The translations under genes were made by a program, and so were the position numbers. This document shows, one piece after another, positions 1 through 7,881 of a DNA stretch of 30,571 nucleotides. The notes under the pieces are model-generated. The model saw only the letters and a program-made list of their open reading frames with translations. It ran no database searches and was not told the origin of the DNA. The DNA comes from JAKANM01 sp964356495 (GTDB lineage Bacteria > Patescibacteriota > Patescibacteriia > Magasanikbacterales > GWA2-37-8). Numbering within the stretch: position 1 is the stretch's first letter; each line of letters begins with the position of its first letter. The stretch lies in NCBI GenBank assembly GCA_964356495.1, contig CAYHHR010000009.1, positions 1 through 30,571 of the forward strand. Direction: 5' to 3'.

Positions 1-155
1 TCCCAAGCGATATTGGCATATCTGAGGGTAGCGAAAACATTGGCAACCGCTCGTCGCATTTTTACCGCGCTAATCATTTCCATCGCCTTGGTGATCTTTC
101 GGGTATTGCTGATGGATTTGATGCGTCGTTTGATTATTTTGGTGTTAACCGGCAT
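1..155 (-). CDS. atpG: ATP synthase F1 gamma subunit, N-terminal part (cut by window edge)
   Basis: Only the first 51 codons are inside the window; the gene runs off the left edge. The translation begins MPVNTKIIKRRIKSISNTRK and continues with ITKAMEMISAVKMRRA, the typical N-terminal helix of the F1 gamma subunit, which forms the rotating central stalk inside the alpha3beta3 head. The start codon is an ATG at 153-155, two bases after the atpA stop, with no Shine-Dalgarno sequence, so translational coupling to atpA is likely. The order alpha then gamma is the standard atp operon order; beta and epsilon should follow outside the window. Confidence 0.93.
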   Translation of the reverse strand, partial: MPVNTKIIKRRIKSISNTRKITKAMEMISAVKMRRAVANVFATLRYANIAW

Positions 156-157
156 AA

Positions 158-1678
<1,521 letters not shown>

Positions 1679-1686
1679 ATGGTGAG

Positions 1687-1712
1687 AATTTTCAATTTTT
1701 AATTTTTCAATT
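1687..1712. repeat. AT-rich 26-bp repeat, copy 1 (atpH-atpA gap)
   Basis: A 26-base stretch built from TTTTCAA/TTTTTAA units is identical to 5617-5642. Here it fills most of the 41-base gap between atpH and atpA and therefore forms the leader of atpA on the minus strand. It contains no Shine-Dalgarno sequence. Confidence 0.75.
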
Positions 1713-1719
1713 TTTAAAA

Positions 1720-2106
1720 TTAGGAAAGCGCTTGTTTTAAAACCTGCAGTTGCTTTTTTAAACTAGCGTCAAAAATTTCGTTTTCGGTTCTTATTTTTAC
1801 GCCGCCGATTAGTTCCGGTTCGATCTTTTCAGTGGCTTCTACTTTGTTTCCAAACGCTTTTTTAATTTCCTCAACTAATTTTGCGGTAAGCGGCCGCGCG
1901 CTGGCGATCTCGATATCGATCACGCCGGACTGTTTTTTGGTATATTTTATAAATTCAGCAATAATTTTATCCGCTTGTTTGACCTGGCCAGCGCGGAACA
2001 ACAGTGAAGCGAATTGCTCCAACATGCCGCGCAAATTATCTCCCTTCGCGTCCTTGGTCGCTTGAAACAAGGCGACGGCGTAATCTTTTGGAGTATTATT
2101 ACGCAT
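1720..2106 (-). CDS. atpH: ATP synthase F1 subunit delta (short form)
   Basis: Stator subunit linking the F1 head to the b subunit. The start (MRNNTPKDYAVALFQATKD) matches the family's 'YA.ALF' opening. The C-terminal part (IEIASARPLTAKLVEEIKK, then IEPELIGGVKIRTENEIFDA) matches the conserved delta C-terminal domain. At 128 residues it is about 50 shorter than the usual 175-180; the missing part is in the N-terminal helical domain. It lies 3 bases downstream of atpF and upstream of atpA, the expected place. The start context (AATAATATATG) has no Shine-Dalgarno sequence. The identification rests on the C-terminal domain plus position and is secure. Confidence 0.9.
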   Translation of the reverse strand: MRNNTPKDYAVALFQATKDAKGDNLRGMLEQFASLLFRAGQVKQADKIIAEFIKYTKKQSGVIDIEIASARPLTAKLVEEIKKAFGNKVEATEKIEPELIGGVKIRTENEIFDASLKKQLQVLKQALS

Positions 2107-2109
2107 ATA

Positions 2110-2691
2110 TTATTTGACCATTTTTCTTAATTTAGAAGGATCCGCCTCATCGGCGGATGCGCCGGCGAGGCGCATCATTTCCTCGATCAAGCGGCGGTCT
2201 TTTTTGTCATCGATTTTTTCGGTCAGAATTTTTTCAAGGGCCGAGACCACCAAATCAGCGCCAGCTCTCCTTACGTCGGCGACCATTTCATCGCGTTCGG
2301 CGCGAATATTTTTCTTCGCCTGTTCGATCAGATTTTCAATTTCTTCTTTAGCCTTAATTTTCATCGTGCCGCTCATCTGACCGGCTTCTTTGCCGGCCTT
2401 CTCAATAATTTTTCCGGCATCAACTTTCGCGGCATCGATTTTTTCCTGATATTTTTGTTCGCTTTTTTGTAAATTTTCCTGAATTTTTTTGGCATTGTCG
2501 AGGCTTTCGTCAATCAGCTTCGCGCGCTCGGTCATCTTTTTGGTAAGCGGTTTTAAAATCAGATACCAAATAATTGTCGCGACGATAGCAAAGTTGATTA
2601 ATTGAAAAACAAAAAGCGTCGGATTGATACCGAGCGATGCCAACGGACTCGTGCTTTGTACTTCAGTGGTTGTTTCGTTTTCTGCAGACAT
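2110..2691 (-). CDS. atpF: ATP synthase F0 subunit b
   Basis: Peripheral stalk protein, 193 residues. One membrane helix lies near residues 25-47 (LFVFQLINFAIVATIIWYLI). A long charged coiled coil follows (KKIQENLQKSEQKYQEKIDA onward), the usual b-subunit plan. The conserved 'LKPLTKKM.ER...I' region follows the helix. Position between c and delta is standard. The last 20 residues are unusual: residues 173-186 (MRLAGASADEADPS) are encoded by a double-hairpin palindromic repeat at 2140-2176. The same peptide pattern (RLAGGSAEEAE) occurs in the tatD product of this window, so this tail is probably an inserted element rather than ancestral b-subunit sequence. The tail would contact the delta/alpha region. 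Confidence 0.93.
   Translation of the reverse strand: MSAENETTTEVQSTSPLASLGINPTLFVFQLINFAIVATIIWYLILKPLTKKMTERAKLIDESLDNAKKIQENLQKSEQKYQEKIDAAKVDAGKIIEKAGKEAGQMSGTMKIKAKEEIENLIEQAKKNIRAERDEMVADVRRAGADLVVSALEKILTEKIDDKKDRRLIEEMMRLAGASADEADPSKLRKMVK
2140..2176. repeat. Double-hairpin palindromic element in frame inside atpF
   Basis: Two adjacent perfect hairpins. The first is ATCCGCC-TCATC-GGCGGAT (2140-2158). The second, sharing bases with it, is GATGCGCC-GGCGA-GGCGCATC (2156-2176). The tatD element at 4841-4874 has the same layout and the same GGCGA loop, but different stem bases that still pair. Both are read in the same frame on the minus strand, giving RLAG-S-A-[D/E]-E-A. Confidence 0.8.
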
Positions 2692-2715
2692 AAATTAGAA
2701 TTTTAATAAGCCCAT

Positions 2716-2759
2716 TTCATCAGACTTGCCTACCGGCAGGCAGGCCTAAATCTGATGAA
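2716..2759 (-). other. Stem-loop after atpE
   Basis: Perfect 9-bp outer arms (2716-2724 and 2751-2759, TTCATCAGA/TCTGATGAA) enclose a GC-rich inner segment containing TGCC-TACC-GGCA. It starts 8 bases after the atpE stop and ends about 25 bases before the atpF start on the minus strand. No T-run follows, so it is not an ordinary terminator. It could protect the atpE 3' end or guide processing so that c outnumbers b, or it may simply be another repeat insertion. Confidence 0.6.
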
Positions 2760-2767
2760 TCGAATTA

Positions 2768-2989
2768 TTATGATAATGTGAAGACGACGACGAGGCAGTA
2801 AATAGCGATCGCTTCGGCGAAAGCGGCTCCGAGCAACATTGGCACGAAGATTTTTCCGGCGGATTCCGGATTGCGGCCGATTGATTCCATGGCCTTGCTT
2901 ACAATCATACCGATTGCGAGGGCTGGTAGAATGCCACCCACGGCCATTGTGATACCTTTGGCAAGGGCGAGTACGCTGGCGTGATCCAT
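2768..2989 (-). CDS. atpE: ATP synthase F0 subunit c
   Basis: Two-helix proteolipid that forms the rotor ring; 73 residues, normal length. Helix 1 spans about residues 7-33, the polar loop contains RNPES (39-43), and helix 2 spans about 47-71. The ion-binding carboxylate is E59 in GAAFAEAIAIY. The residue after it is alanine rather than Ser/Thr, and helix 1 lacks the glutamine of sodium-binding rings, so a proton-driven enzyme is the better guess. It is the one gene here with a clear Shine-Dalgarno sequence (AAAGGA at 2995-3000, 5 bases before the ATG). It is flanked by hairpins on both sides, in keeping with the high copy number needed for a c ring. Confidence 0.96.
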   Translation of the reverse strand: MDHASVLALAKGITMAVGGILPALAIGMIVSKAMESIGRNPESAGKIFVPMLLGAAFAEAIAIYCLVVVFTLS

Positions 2990-2994
2990 ACGAT

Positions 2995-3000
2995 TCCTTT
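2995..3000 (-). promoter_or_regulatory. Shine-Dalgarno sequence of atpE
   Basis: AAAGGA on the minus strand, ending 5 bases before the atpE ATG. It stands out because almost every other start in the window lacks a purine-rich motif. Confidence 0.7.
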
Positions 3001-3022
3001 CTACAATGGTCTGAAACTCTCT

Positions 3023-3040
3023 AAGAGACGTTTGTCTCTT
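3023..3040 (-). other. Stem-loop upstream of atpE
   Basis: Perfect 7-bp stem AAGAGAC/GTCTCTT with a 4-base loop, about 22 bases upstream of the atpE Shine-Dalgarno sequence. It is too close to be neutral for translation initiation and may be an mRNA stability or translation element. Confidence 0.5.
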
Positions 3041-3067
3041 GGGTTCAAATCATCATTAATGAATAAA

Positions 3068-3090
3068 ATTGTCTGCTTAAAGCAAACAAT
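3068..3090 (-). terminator. Attenuator-like hairpin between atpB and atpE
   Basis: A 9-bp stem (3068-3076 with 3082-3090, loop 5, one G-U pair on the minus-strand RNA) is followed on the minus strand by TTTTATT. It lies just after the atpB stop. Full termination would silence the rest of the operon, so a partial terminator or a 3'-end stabiliser for atpB is more plausible. Confidence 0.4.
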
Positions 3091-3099
3091 AGCCAGTCA

Positions 3100-3906
3100 T
3101 TAATGTTTGGCGAGCGCTTCCTCGTGCCCGCTGTCGTCGCCATGCGGTGCCTCGCCGGCAACAGTCATATAAACAATTGTCAGCATCGCAAAAACTCCCG
3201 CCTGAATCAATCCGATCAGCAACTCGAGCAACATGAATGGCGTCGGCATAAATATTCCAACGATGCTTGCGATTACCGTCATCAGAACTTCTCCGGCAAA
3301 AATATTTCCGAAGAGACGAAGAGAAAGAGACAGGACCTTGGCAAGCTCGCTGACAATTTCAATCAGTCCGACTCCAAATTCGATAACTCCTGTCAATATT
3401 CCGACCGAGCCCTTTTTAAAACTTTTGATGAGGCTACCGACTTGGATAAATTTATTGATGTGGACAAACACCCCGACGCTGCCGAAAGCAAAAAGATGCG
3501 ACATAACTACCGATACCAGCGCCATCGCCAGGGTTAAATTCAGATCGCTGTTTGCGGGACGAAGAAGAAGTTCGTGTTTAAATAAAAGACTGCCGGTACC
3601 AGGCAGGAGGCCAAGCCAGTTTGATAATAAAATAAAAAAGAATACCGTGCCGGCAATCGGCAGGTATTTCAAGGTTTTGGTTCGGCTCCCTGTGACTTGG
3701 TCAAAGTAGCCCATGATGAGCTCGAGTATATATTCCCAAAAATTTTGCAATTTTCCGGGGCGAAGATTTACCTTTCGAGAAATTAATATTCCAAAGATCA
3801 GGAATATTATTCCGGCCAGCCAGGTATTTATAATAGTATTAGTTACCGGCAGACTGCCGATGTGAAAAAGCGTTTCTGGAGCTAGTGGCGGGATAACTAA
3901 TGACAT
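3100..3906 (-). CDS. atpB: ATP synthase F0 subunit a
   Basis: Membrane stator subunit carrying the ion half-channels, 268 residues. The essential arginine is R197 in LSLSLRLFGNIFAGE, and the conserved last-helix motif is LLELLIGLIQAGVFAMLT (about 226-243). Several hydrophobic helices are evident (near 29-43, 86-103, 123-145, 205-222, 226-248). It begins just after the atpZ/I-like gene (4 bases between) and precedes atpE across an unusually long 110-base gap with two hairpins. The C-terminal tail is acidic and histidine-rich (HGDDSGHEEALAKH). The start context (AGTTTTATG) has no Shine-Dalgarno sequence. Confidence 0.96.
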   Translation of the reverse strand: MSLVIPPLAPETLFHIGSLPVTNTIINTWLAGIIFLIFGILISRKVNLRPGKLQNFWEYILELIMGYFDQVTGSRTKTLKYLPIAGTVFFFILLSNWLGLLPGTGSLLFKHELLLRPANSDLNLTLAMALVSVVMSHLFAFGSVGVFVHINKFIQVGSLIKSFKKGSVGILTGVIEFGVGLIEIVSELAKVLSLSLRLFGNIFAGEVLMTVIASIVGIFMPTPFMLLELLIGLIQAGVFAMLTIVYMTVAGEAPHGDDSGHEEALAKH

Positions 3907-3910
3907 AAAA

Positions 3911-4171
3911 CTATTTTTTATCTACCAGTGCCTGGTATTCCTTGCCGTATTGCTTAGATTTTTTGTAAATTATTCGTCCGGAAATCAGGGCAGCGAGAAC
4001 AAATCCGATGACTGTGAATAAGGCCCCTTTGTCGTATTTTCCGTCCAGCCAGCGTCCGATAAGAACAAACATTACCACTGGAATCGCGATCGTAGCGCCG
4101 AAATCTCCCGCAATGCGAAGCGCAAAAAGGTAGTATTGCCGATCAGTAGTTTTCTTAAGTGTAGGTTCCAT
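3911..4171 (-). CDS. AtpZ/AtpI-like small membrane protein, first gene of atp operon
   Basis: 86 residues with two hydrophobic segments (about 24-43 and 51-68) joined by a short polar loop, GRWLDGKYDKGA. This matches the layout of the AtpZ/AtpI ('ATPase gene 1') family at the head of many atp operons. That family has been linked to assembly of the c ring or Mg/Ca transport; which applies here cannot be told. It ends 4 bases before atpB. Its promoter -10 lies only 11 bases before the ATG, predicting a leader of about 5 bases. If initiation is truly leaderless, the AAGGG just upstream would be only partly transcribed. Confidence 0.75.
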   Translation of the reverse strand: MEPTLKKTTDRQYYLFALRIAGDFGATIAIPVVMFVLIGRWLDGKYDKGALFTVIGFVLAALISGRIIYKKSKQYGKEYQALVDKK

Positions 4172-4182
4172 AAAACGCCCTT

Positions 4183-4210
4183 ATTATACAGTTATTTCGC
4201 GAAAAGTCAA
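4183..4210 (-). promoter_or_regulatory. atp operon promoter
   Basis: TTGACT (4205-4210), a 16-base spacer and TATAAT (4183-4188) on the minus strand. This is a near-consensus sigma-70-type promoter. The -35 overlaps the tatD stop codon (4207-4209), so the operon's promoter is embedded in the end of the preceding gene. The predicted start of transcription is near 4176, five bases before the ATG. Confidence 0.8.
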
Positions 4211-5097
4211 GAGAGCTCCAGTTTTTTCATTTTCGAAAAAAGACGCAAGGCGTTTATCGTGGTTATTTTAAGTATTTCCTCGGTTGAAATCCCTCGTAAT
4301 TCGGCTATTTTAGTCGCCGTCGCCTCAATCATCCAAGGTTCTCCCCTTTTACCGCGATAAGGAATTGGTGAGAGATAAGGGCAGTCGGTTTCAAGTAAAA
4401 TCCGCTCTTCCGGAATGCGTTTAACGACTTCCAGCAAGTCCTCCTGCGCCTTCGGGTCGGATTTCTTCGGAGGGAATGTTATGACGCCGGTGAAGCCAAT
4501 GTATAAACCTAATTTGAGGTATTGCTCGGCGTTAGACCAGTTACTGGTGTAGCAGTGCATGGTTCCGGAAATGTCAACGGAGGGATCCTTCGCTTCGCTC
4601 AGGATGACAAGTAGCTGTTCATGCGCGTCGCGGCAGTGAATTACGAGCGGCAAACCTAGCTCTTTTGCAAGCTTAATGTGCTGTAAAAATATTTCGCGTT
4701 GTTTCGGCAGCATTTTTTCAACCGACAACCCCTCCGGAATGTGATAAAAATCCAGTCCGCACTCCCCTATCCCAACTACCTTTGGGTGCCGGGCTAATTT
4801 TTTATAAAAATTATAATCAAAATCTTCCTCCGTATGGTTTTCAGCCTCTTCGGCTGATCCGCCGGCGAGGCGGACCTCCTTATCAACATATTTCGAAAAA
4901 AGATGCTCAGGATGCAGGCCAACGCTGGCGTAAACGCCGTCATATTTTTCTGCCAATTCCACTGCTCTAAGGCTAGTGTCGCTTTGAGTGCCGACCAAAT
5001 TTATAATTGTTCCCTTGTCGAGACTGCGTTTTATTACTTCATCCTGATCGTCTTTGTAGGCATTGAAATGGCAGTGCGCGTGCGTGTCGATCATCAT
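4207..5097 (-). CDS. tatD: TatD family metal-dependent hydrolase
   Basis: TIM-barrel metal-dependent DNase/hydrolase, 296 residues (family usually about 255-265). Metal-ligand motifs are present: DTHAHCH at the N-terminus, GIGECGLDFY in the middle, VIHCRDA, GTMHCYT and the C-terminal LETDCPYLSP. The extra length comes largely from two repeat-encoded insertions: residues 75-86 (VRLAGGSAEEAE, double hairpin 4841-4874) and residues 164-173 (VILSEAKDPS, repeat 4583-4609). Both lie between catalytic motifs, probably on surface loops. The ATG overlaps the upstream cvpA-like stop (ATGA), and a second ATG follows at once, so either may be used. Its own stop overlaps the atp promoter. Confidence 0.93.
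   Translation of the reverse strand: MMIDTHAHCHFNAYKDDQDEVIKRSLDKGTIINLVGTQSDTSLRAVELAEKYDGVYASVGLHPEHLFSKYVDKEVRLAGGSAEEAENHTEEDFDYNFYKKLARHPKVVGIGECGLDFYHIPEGLSVEKMLPKQREIFLQHIKLAKELGLPLVIHCRDAHEQLLVILSEAKDPSVDISGTMHCYTSNWSNAEQYLKLGLYIGFTGVITFPPKKSDPKAQEDLLEVVKRIPEERILLETDCPYLSPIPYRGKRGEPWMIEATATKIAELRGISTEEILKITTINALRLFSKMKKLELS
4583..4609. repeat. Dispersed repeat inside tatD (encodes VILSEAKDPS)
   Basis: On the minus strand this reads TGTCATCCTGAGCGAAGCG followed by AAGGATCC. The left arm of the intergenic repeat at 12729-12760 is a diverged copy of the same sequence. In tatD it is open in frame and replaces part of the loop before GTMHCYT. Confidence 0.8.
4841..4874. repeat. Double-hairpin palindromic element in frame inside tatD
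   Basis: Hairpin TCAGCC-TCTTC-GGCTGA (4841-4857) followed directly by TCCGCC-GGCGA-GGCGGA (4858-4874). It has the same architecture and reading frame as the atpF element at 2140-2176, with compensating stem changes. Confidence 0.8.
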
Positions 5098-5600
5098 ATC
5101 TTAATTAATTTCAATGCTTCTGGAAACAAGGGCCAAAGAAGTGAAGCTGCGTTTATGCAAATCGGCGCGATTTTCGAAGCTGCTATCTGCTGTATCAATG
5201 GCGGCCAAAAAGGAAATTTTTGAAAAAAATAAAGAGAAACGCCAATTACTATTACTCCTTCCGCAACACCGAAAATAAAGCCAAGTAATTTATTCAAACC
5301 ATGAATAATCGGCAATGATGTTAAAATAAACAAGGCTTTGTCCAGAAGATAAAATCCGATTCCAACCAGGCGGTTGATAATGAGAAATCCGATAATAAAG
5401 GCGACGAATTTTGGAAAGTTTCCAGACCAGCCGGTAAATTTCATCAGCCAATCCGCCGGTAGCATGTAGTATCGGCTGGCGATAAAAATTCCGGCGACGC
5501 TCCCAATAATAGAACCAACCGTGCTGACCAGCCCAAACCATAAGCCAAAAAGTGCAAAGACGCCGATGATACCAAGTAGAATTAAGTCGATGTATGACAT
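5094..5600 (-). CDS. CvpA family membrane protein
   Basis: 168 residues with four hydrophobic segments (about 4-24, 27-45, 65-84, 104-127). The opening YIDLILLGIIGVFALFGLWFGL and the following GSIIGSVAGIFIA resemble the CvpA ('colicin V production') family of small inner-membrane proteins. The precise role in this lineage is unknown. It is co-transcribed with tatD, sharing an ATGA overlap. It begins 14 bases after the metG stop, directly beyond the AT-rich repeat, and has no Shine-Dalgarno sequence (TTCAATATATG). Confidence 0.7.
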   Translation of the reverse strand: MSYIDLILLGIIGVFALFGLWFGLVSTVGSIIGSVAGIFIASRYYMLPADWLMKFTGWSGNFPKFVAFIIGFLIINRLVGIGFYLLDKALFILTSLPIIHGLNKLLGFIFGVAEGVIVIGVSLYFFQKFPFWPPLIQQIAASKIAPICINAASLLWPLFPEALKLIKI

Positions 5601-5614
5601 ATATTGAAAATTTT

Positions 5615-7162
5615 TTAATTTTCAATTTTTAATTTTTCAATTCTCGGAAACAGTGGTTCGCCTTTAGTTATTTTGCCGCCGACGGTCAGGTCGGCCCACT
5701 CTTTCAAGCTCGCGAGCGGCTTTGCAAATTCTTTTTCCACTTCGAGCCCGAGTTGGGTAATAATTTTTTCGGCCGTTTCCGGCATGACTGGCCAGATCAT
5801 GACGGCGATGTGCCGCAAGGCTTCGGCTAGATGATAAAGCAGATCGTGTACTTCCTGTGTTTTGCCAGCTTTGAACATCACCCATGGCTGTCGATCAGAA
5901 ATTTGCTGATCACAGAACGCGACGAATTTCCAGGTCGCCTCGAGAGCGAGGTCAAAACGCCAAGCGTTCATATTTTTTTCGTAGACTGGCCAGATTTTTT
6001 TTTGTAAAAAATCTATAAAATCTTGACTGACATTCGCGACTTTTGGCACGTGGCTATCGGAGTACATTTCAATCATTGTAAGAATGCGGTTGCAAAGATT
6101 TCCGATGCCGTTGGCAAGATCGCCTTGATAACGCAGAGCGAGTCCTTTCATCGAAAAATTTCCGTCGTTATCAAACGGGATTTCTCTCATGAGATAGTAG
6201 CGGATTGCCTCCAGGGGAAATTCACGGGTTAGTTCCATCGGGTCAATGACGTTACCGAGCGTTTTGCTCATTTTTTGGCCGTCAGCGGCATAGATAAAGC
6301 CGTGCACCGCTATTTGCCGCGGTACGTCTAATCCCGCCGACATCAGCATCGCCGGCCAAAGTAAGGAGTGAAAGCGGTTGATATCCTTGCCGATGACGTG
6401 TACTCCGGGCCAGAATTTTTTTAGCAGTTTCTGGTCGGCGCCATAGCCGAGGGCGGTGATATAATTGCTGAGCGCGTCAAACCACACATACATCACCTGT
6501 GTTTCGTCTCCCGGAACCGGTATCCCCCACGGCAGTTTTTCTTTCGAGCGTGAAATGCTGACGTCTTCGAGTCCGTCGTTGATAATGTTCAGCATCTCCT
6601 TGCCGCGATTTTCCGGAATTACAAAATCTTTTTGTTTCTCGAACAGGAATTTCAACGGCTCGGCATAGTTGCTTAATTTGAAAAAATAGTTTTCTTCCGA
6701 AACCAGGTCTGGCGCTCGATTGTGAAGGGGGCATTTTCCGTCGACTAAATCTTTTTCGGTTTTAAATGTTTCACAACCGTAACAATACAATCCGGTGTAG
6801 GACTTCTTGTAAATATCGCCATTGTCAAAAACGCTTTTCCAAATTTTCTGCGCGCCTTTGATATGCCGCTCCTCGGTAGTTCGGTTGAAATCGTCGGTGG
6901 AAATATTCCACTTATCTTGTTAATTTTTGAAAATTGCGGATATTTCCGCGGCGAACTCTTCCACCGGTTTACCGGCATCTTTGGCGGTTTTTAACATTTT
7001 TTGGCCGTGCTCGTCAGTGCCGCTTAGGAAATAAACTTCATTGCCAAGCATTTTTTGGAACCGCGCCATTACATCCGTGTATAAGAACTCAATCGCATGT
7101 CCAAGATGCGGCTTGTCGTTGGCGTATGGTATGGCGGTGGTAATGTAGTAAGGAGATTTCAT
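5615..7162 (-). pseudogene. metG: Methionyl-tRNA synthetase interrupted by one in-frame TAA
   Basis: Class I synthetase that charges tRNA-Met, about 515 codons including the interruption. The first 80 codons (7162-6920) contain the HLGH signature and TDEHGQKM. A TAA (6920-6922) then follows FKN. The same frame continues without shift as QDKWNIS, DDFNRTTEERH and GLYCYGCETF to the end (5615). The zinc-type CYGCETF...CPLHN and the KMSKT loop (DGQKMSKTLGNVIDP) are intact. Relatives have leucine where the TAA stands, so a single TTA-to-TAA change explains it. The separate downstream frame could start at the ATG at 6790, but would lack the active-site half. Residues after LFPRI (EKLKIEN) come from an AT-rich repeat. 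Upstream, the start overlaps the rsmI stop. It is either a consensus error or a real lesion. Confidence 0.85.
5617..5642. repeat. AT-rich 26-bp repeat, copy 2 (3' end of metG)
   Basis: Identical over 26 bases to 1687-1712. It covers the last codons and part of the stop codon of metG, so the synthetase tail EKLKIEN is written by the repeat. Confidence 0.75.
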
Positions 7163-7833
7163 AATTTTTGGTTAATAATTATTACGAACTCCCCTCTTTC
7201 GTCTTTCATTTTTTCAATAATTTGACCGATGTTGCCGCGATAGATAGTCTCAAATTTTTTTGTAAGCTCGCGGCAGGCAACGATTTGTCTCTCCGGGTCA
7301 AGCACTGCTTCTAAATCTTTGAGACATTTCAAAATTCGGTGGCCGGATTCATAAAATACCGTCGTGACTTCTTGTTCCGCTAATTCTTTAAAATATTTTT
7401 GTCTTTTATTTTTGTGTGGAGGAAAACCTAAAAAAATAAATCTGTCGGTTGGAAATCCGGAGATGGACAATGCCGCAGTGACGGCTGACGGCCCCGGTAT
7501 CGCCTCGATAGTTAATTCTGGCAGTCGTTTTACCAGCAATGAAACCAGTAAGTTTCCGGGATCGCTGATACCGGGAGTACCAGCGTCCGTTACCAGCGCA
7601 AGATTTTTTCCGGCGCTAAGTTCATTCTGGATTTCCTTAACTTTGCGTTCGTCGCTGTGATGGTGATAGCTCAGCGTCAGTTTTTTTATTTCAAAATGAT
7701 CCAATAAATTTTTCGTTACCCTTGTATCTTCGCATAATATAAGATCAGCATTTTTCAATGTTTCGATTGCTCTCAGAGTGATATCGCCAAGATTGCCGAT
7801 TGGGGTGGCGACAATGGATAGTTTTCCTAACAT
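7159..7833 (-). CDS. rsmI: 16S rRNA (cytidine1402-2'-O)-methyltransferase RsmI
   Basis: SAM-dependent tetrapyrrole-methylase-fold enzyme that 2'-O-methylates C1402 of 16S rRNA in the decoding centre. The N-terminus KLSIVATPIGNLGDIT and the motifs CEDTRVTKNLL, VTDAGTPGISDPG, AIPGPSAV and FLGFPP are diagnostic. At 224 residues it lacks the small C-terminal extension of the 280-residue proteobacterial form. The stop overlaps the metG start by 4 bases, so translation is coupled. The start (AATATATG) has no Shine-Dalgarno sequence and lies 48 bases after the cysteine desulfurase stop. Confidence 0.95.
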   Translation of the reverse strand: MLGKLSIVATPIGNLGDITLRAIETLKNADLILCEDTRVTKNLLDHFEIKKLTLSYHHHSDERKVKEIQNELSAGKNLALVTDAGTPGISDPGNLLVSLLVKRLPELTIEAIPGPSAVTAALSISGFPTDRFIFLGFPPHKNKRQKYFKELAEQEVTTVFYESGHRILKCLKDLEAVLDPERQIVACRELTKKFETIYRGNIGQIIEKMKDERGEFVIIINQKL

Positions 7834-7881
7834 ATATTATGCTGAAGTTTAGCAAAAATAAGCAGGAAATGCAAATCCTAT

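Noticed and set aside
3034..3052. TTCAAATC-like sequence suggesting a tRNA T-arm
   Set aside because: No acceptor stem, anticodon arm or matching T-stem around it; it belongs to the hairpin region before atpE.
6920..6922. Stop-codon reassignment as explanation of the metG TAA
   Set aside because: TAA and TGA both end many other genes here at the expected places (for example TAA for proS's upstream neighbour, TGA for tatD and cvpA-like), so the code looks standard.
6745..6978. 77-residue frame overlapping the metG interruption
   Set aside because: It is a different frame from both metG parts and its translation has no MetRS features; the true continuation is in frame with the upstream part.
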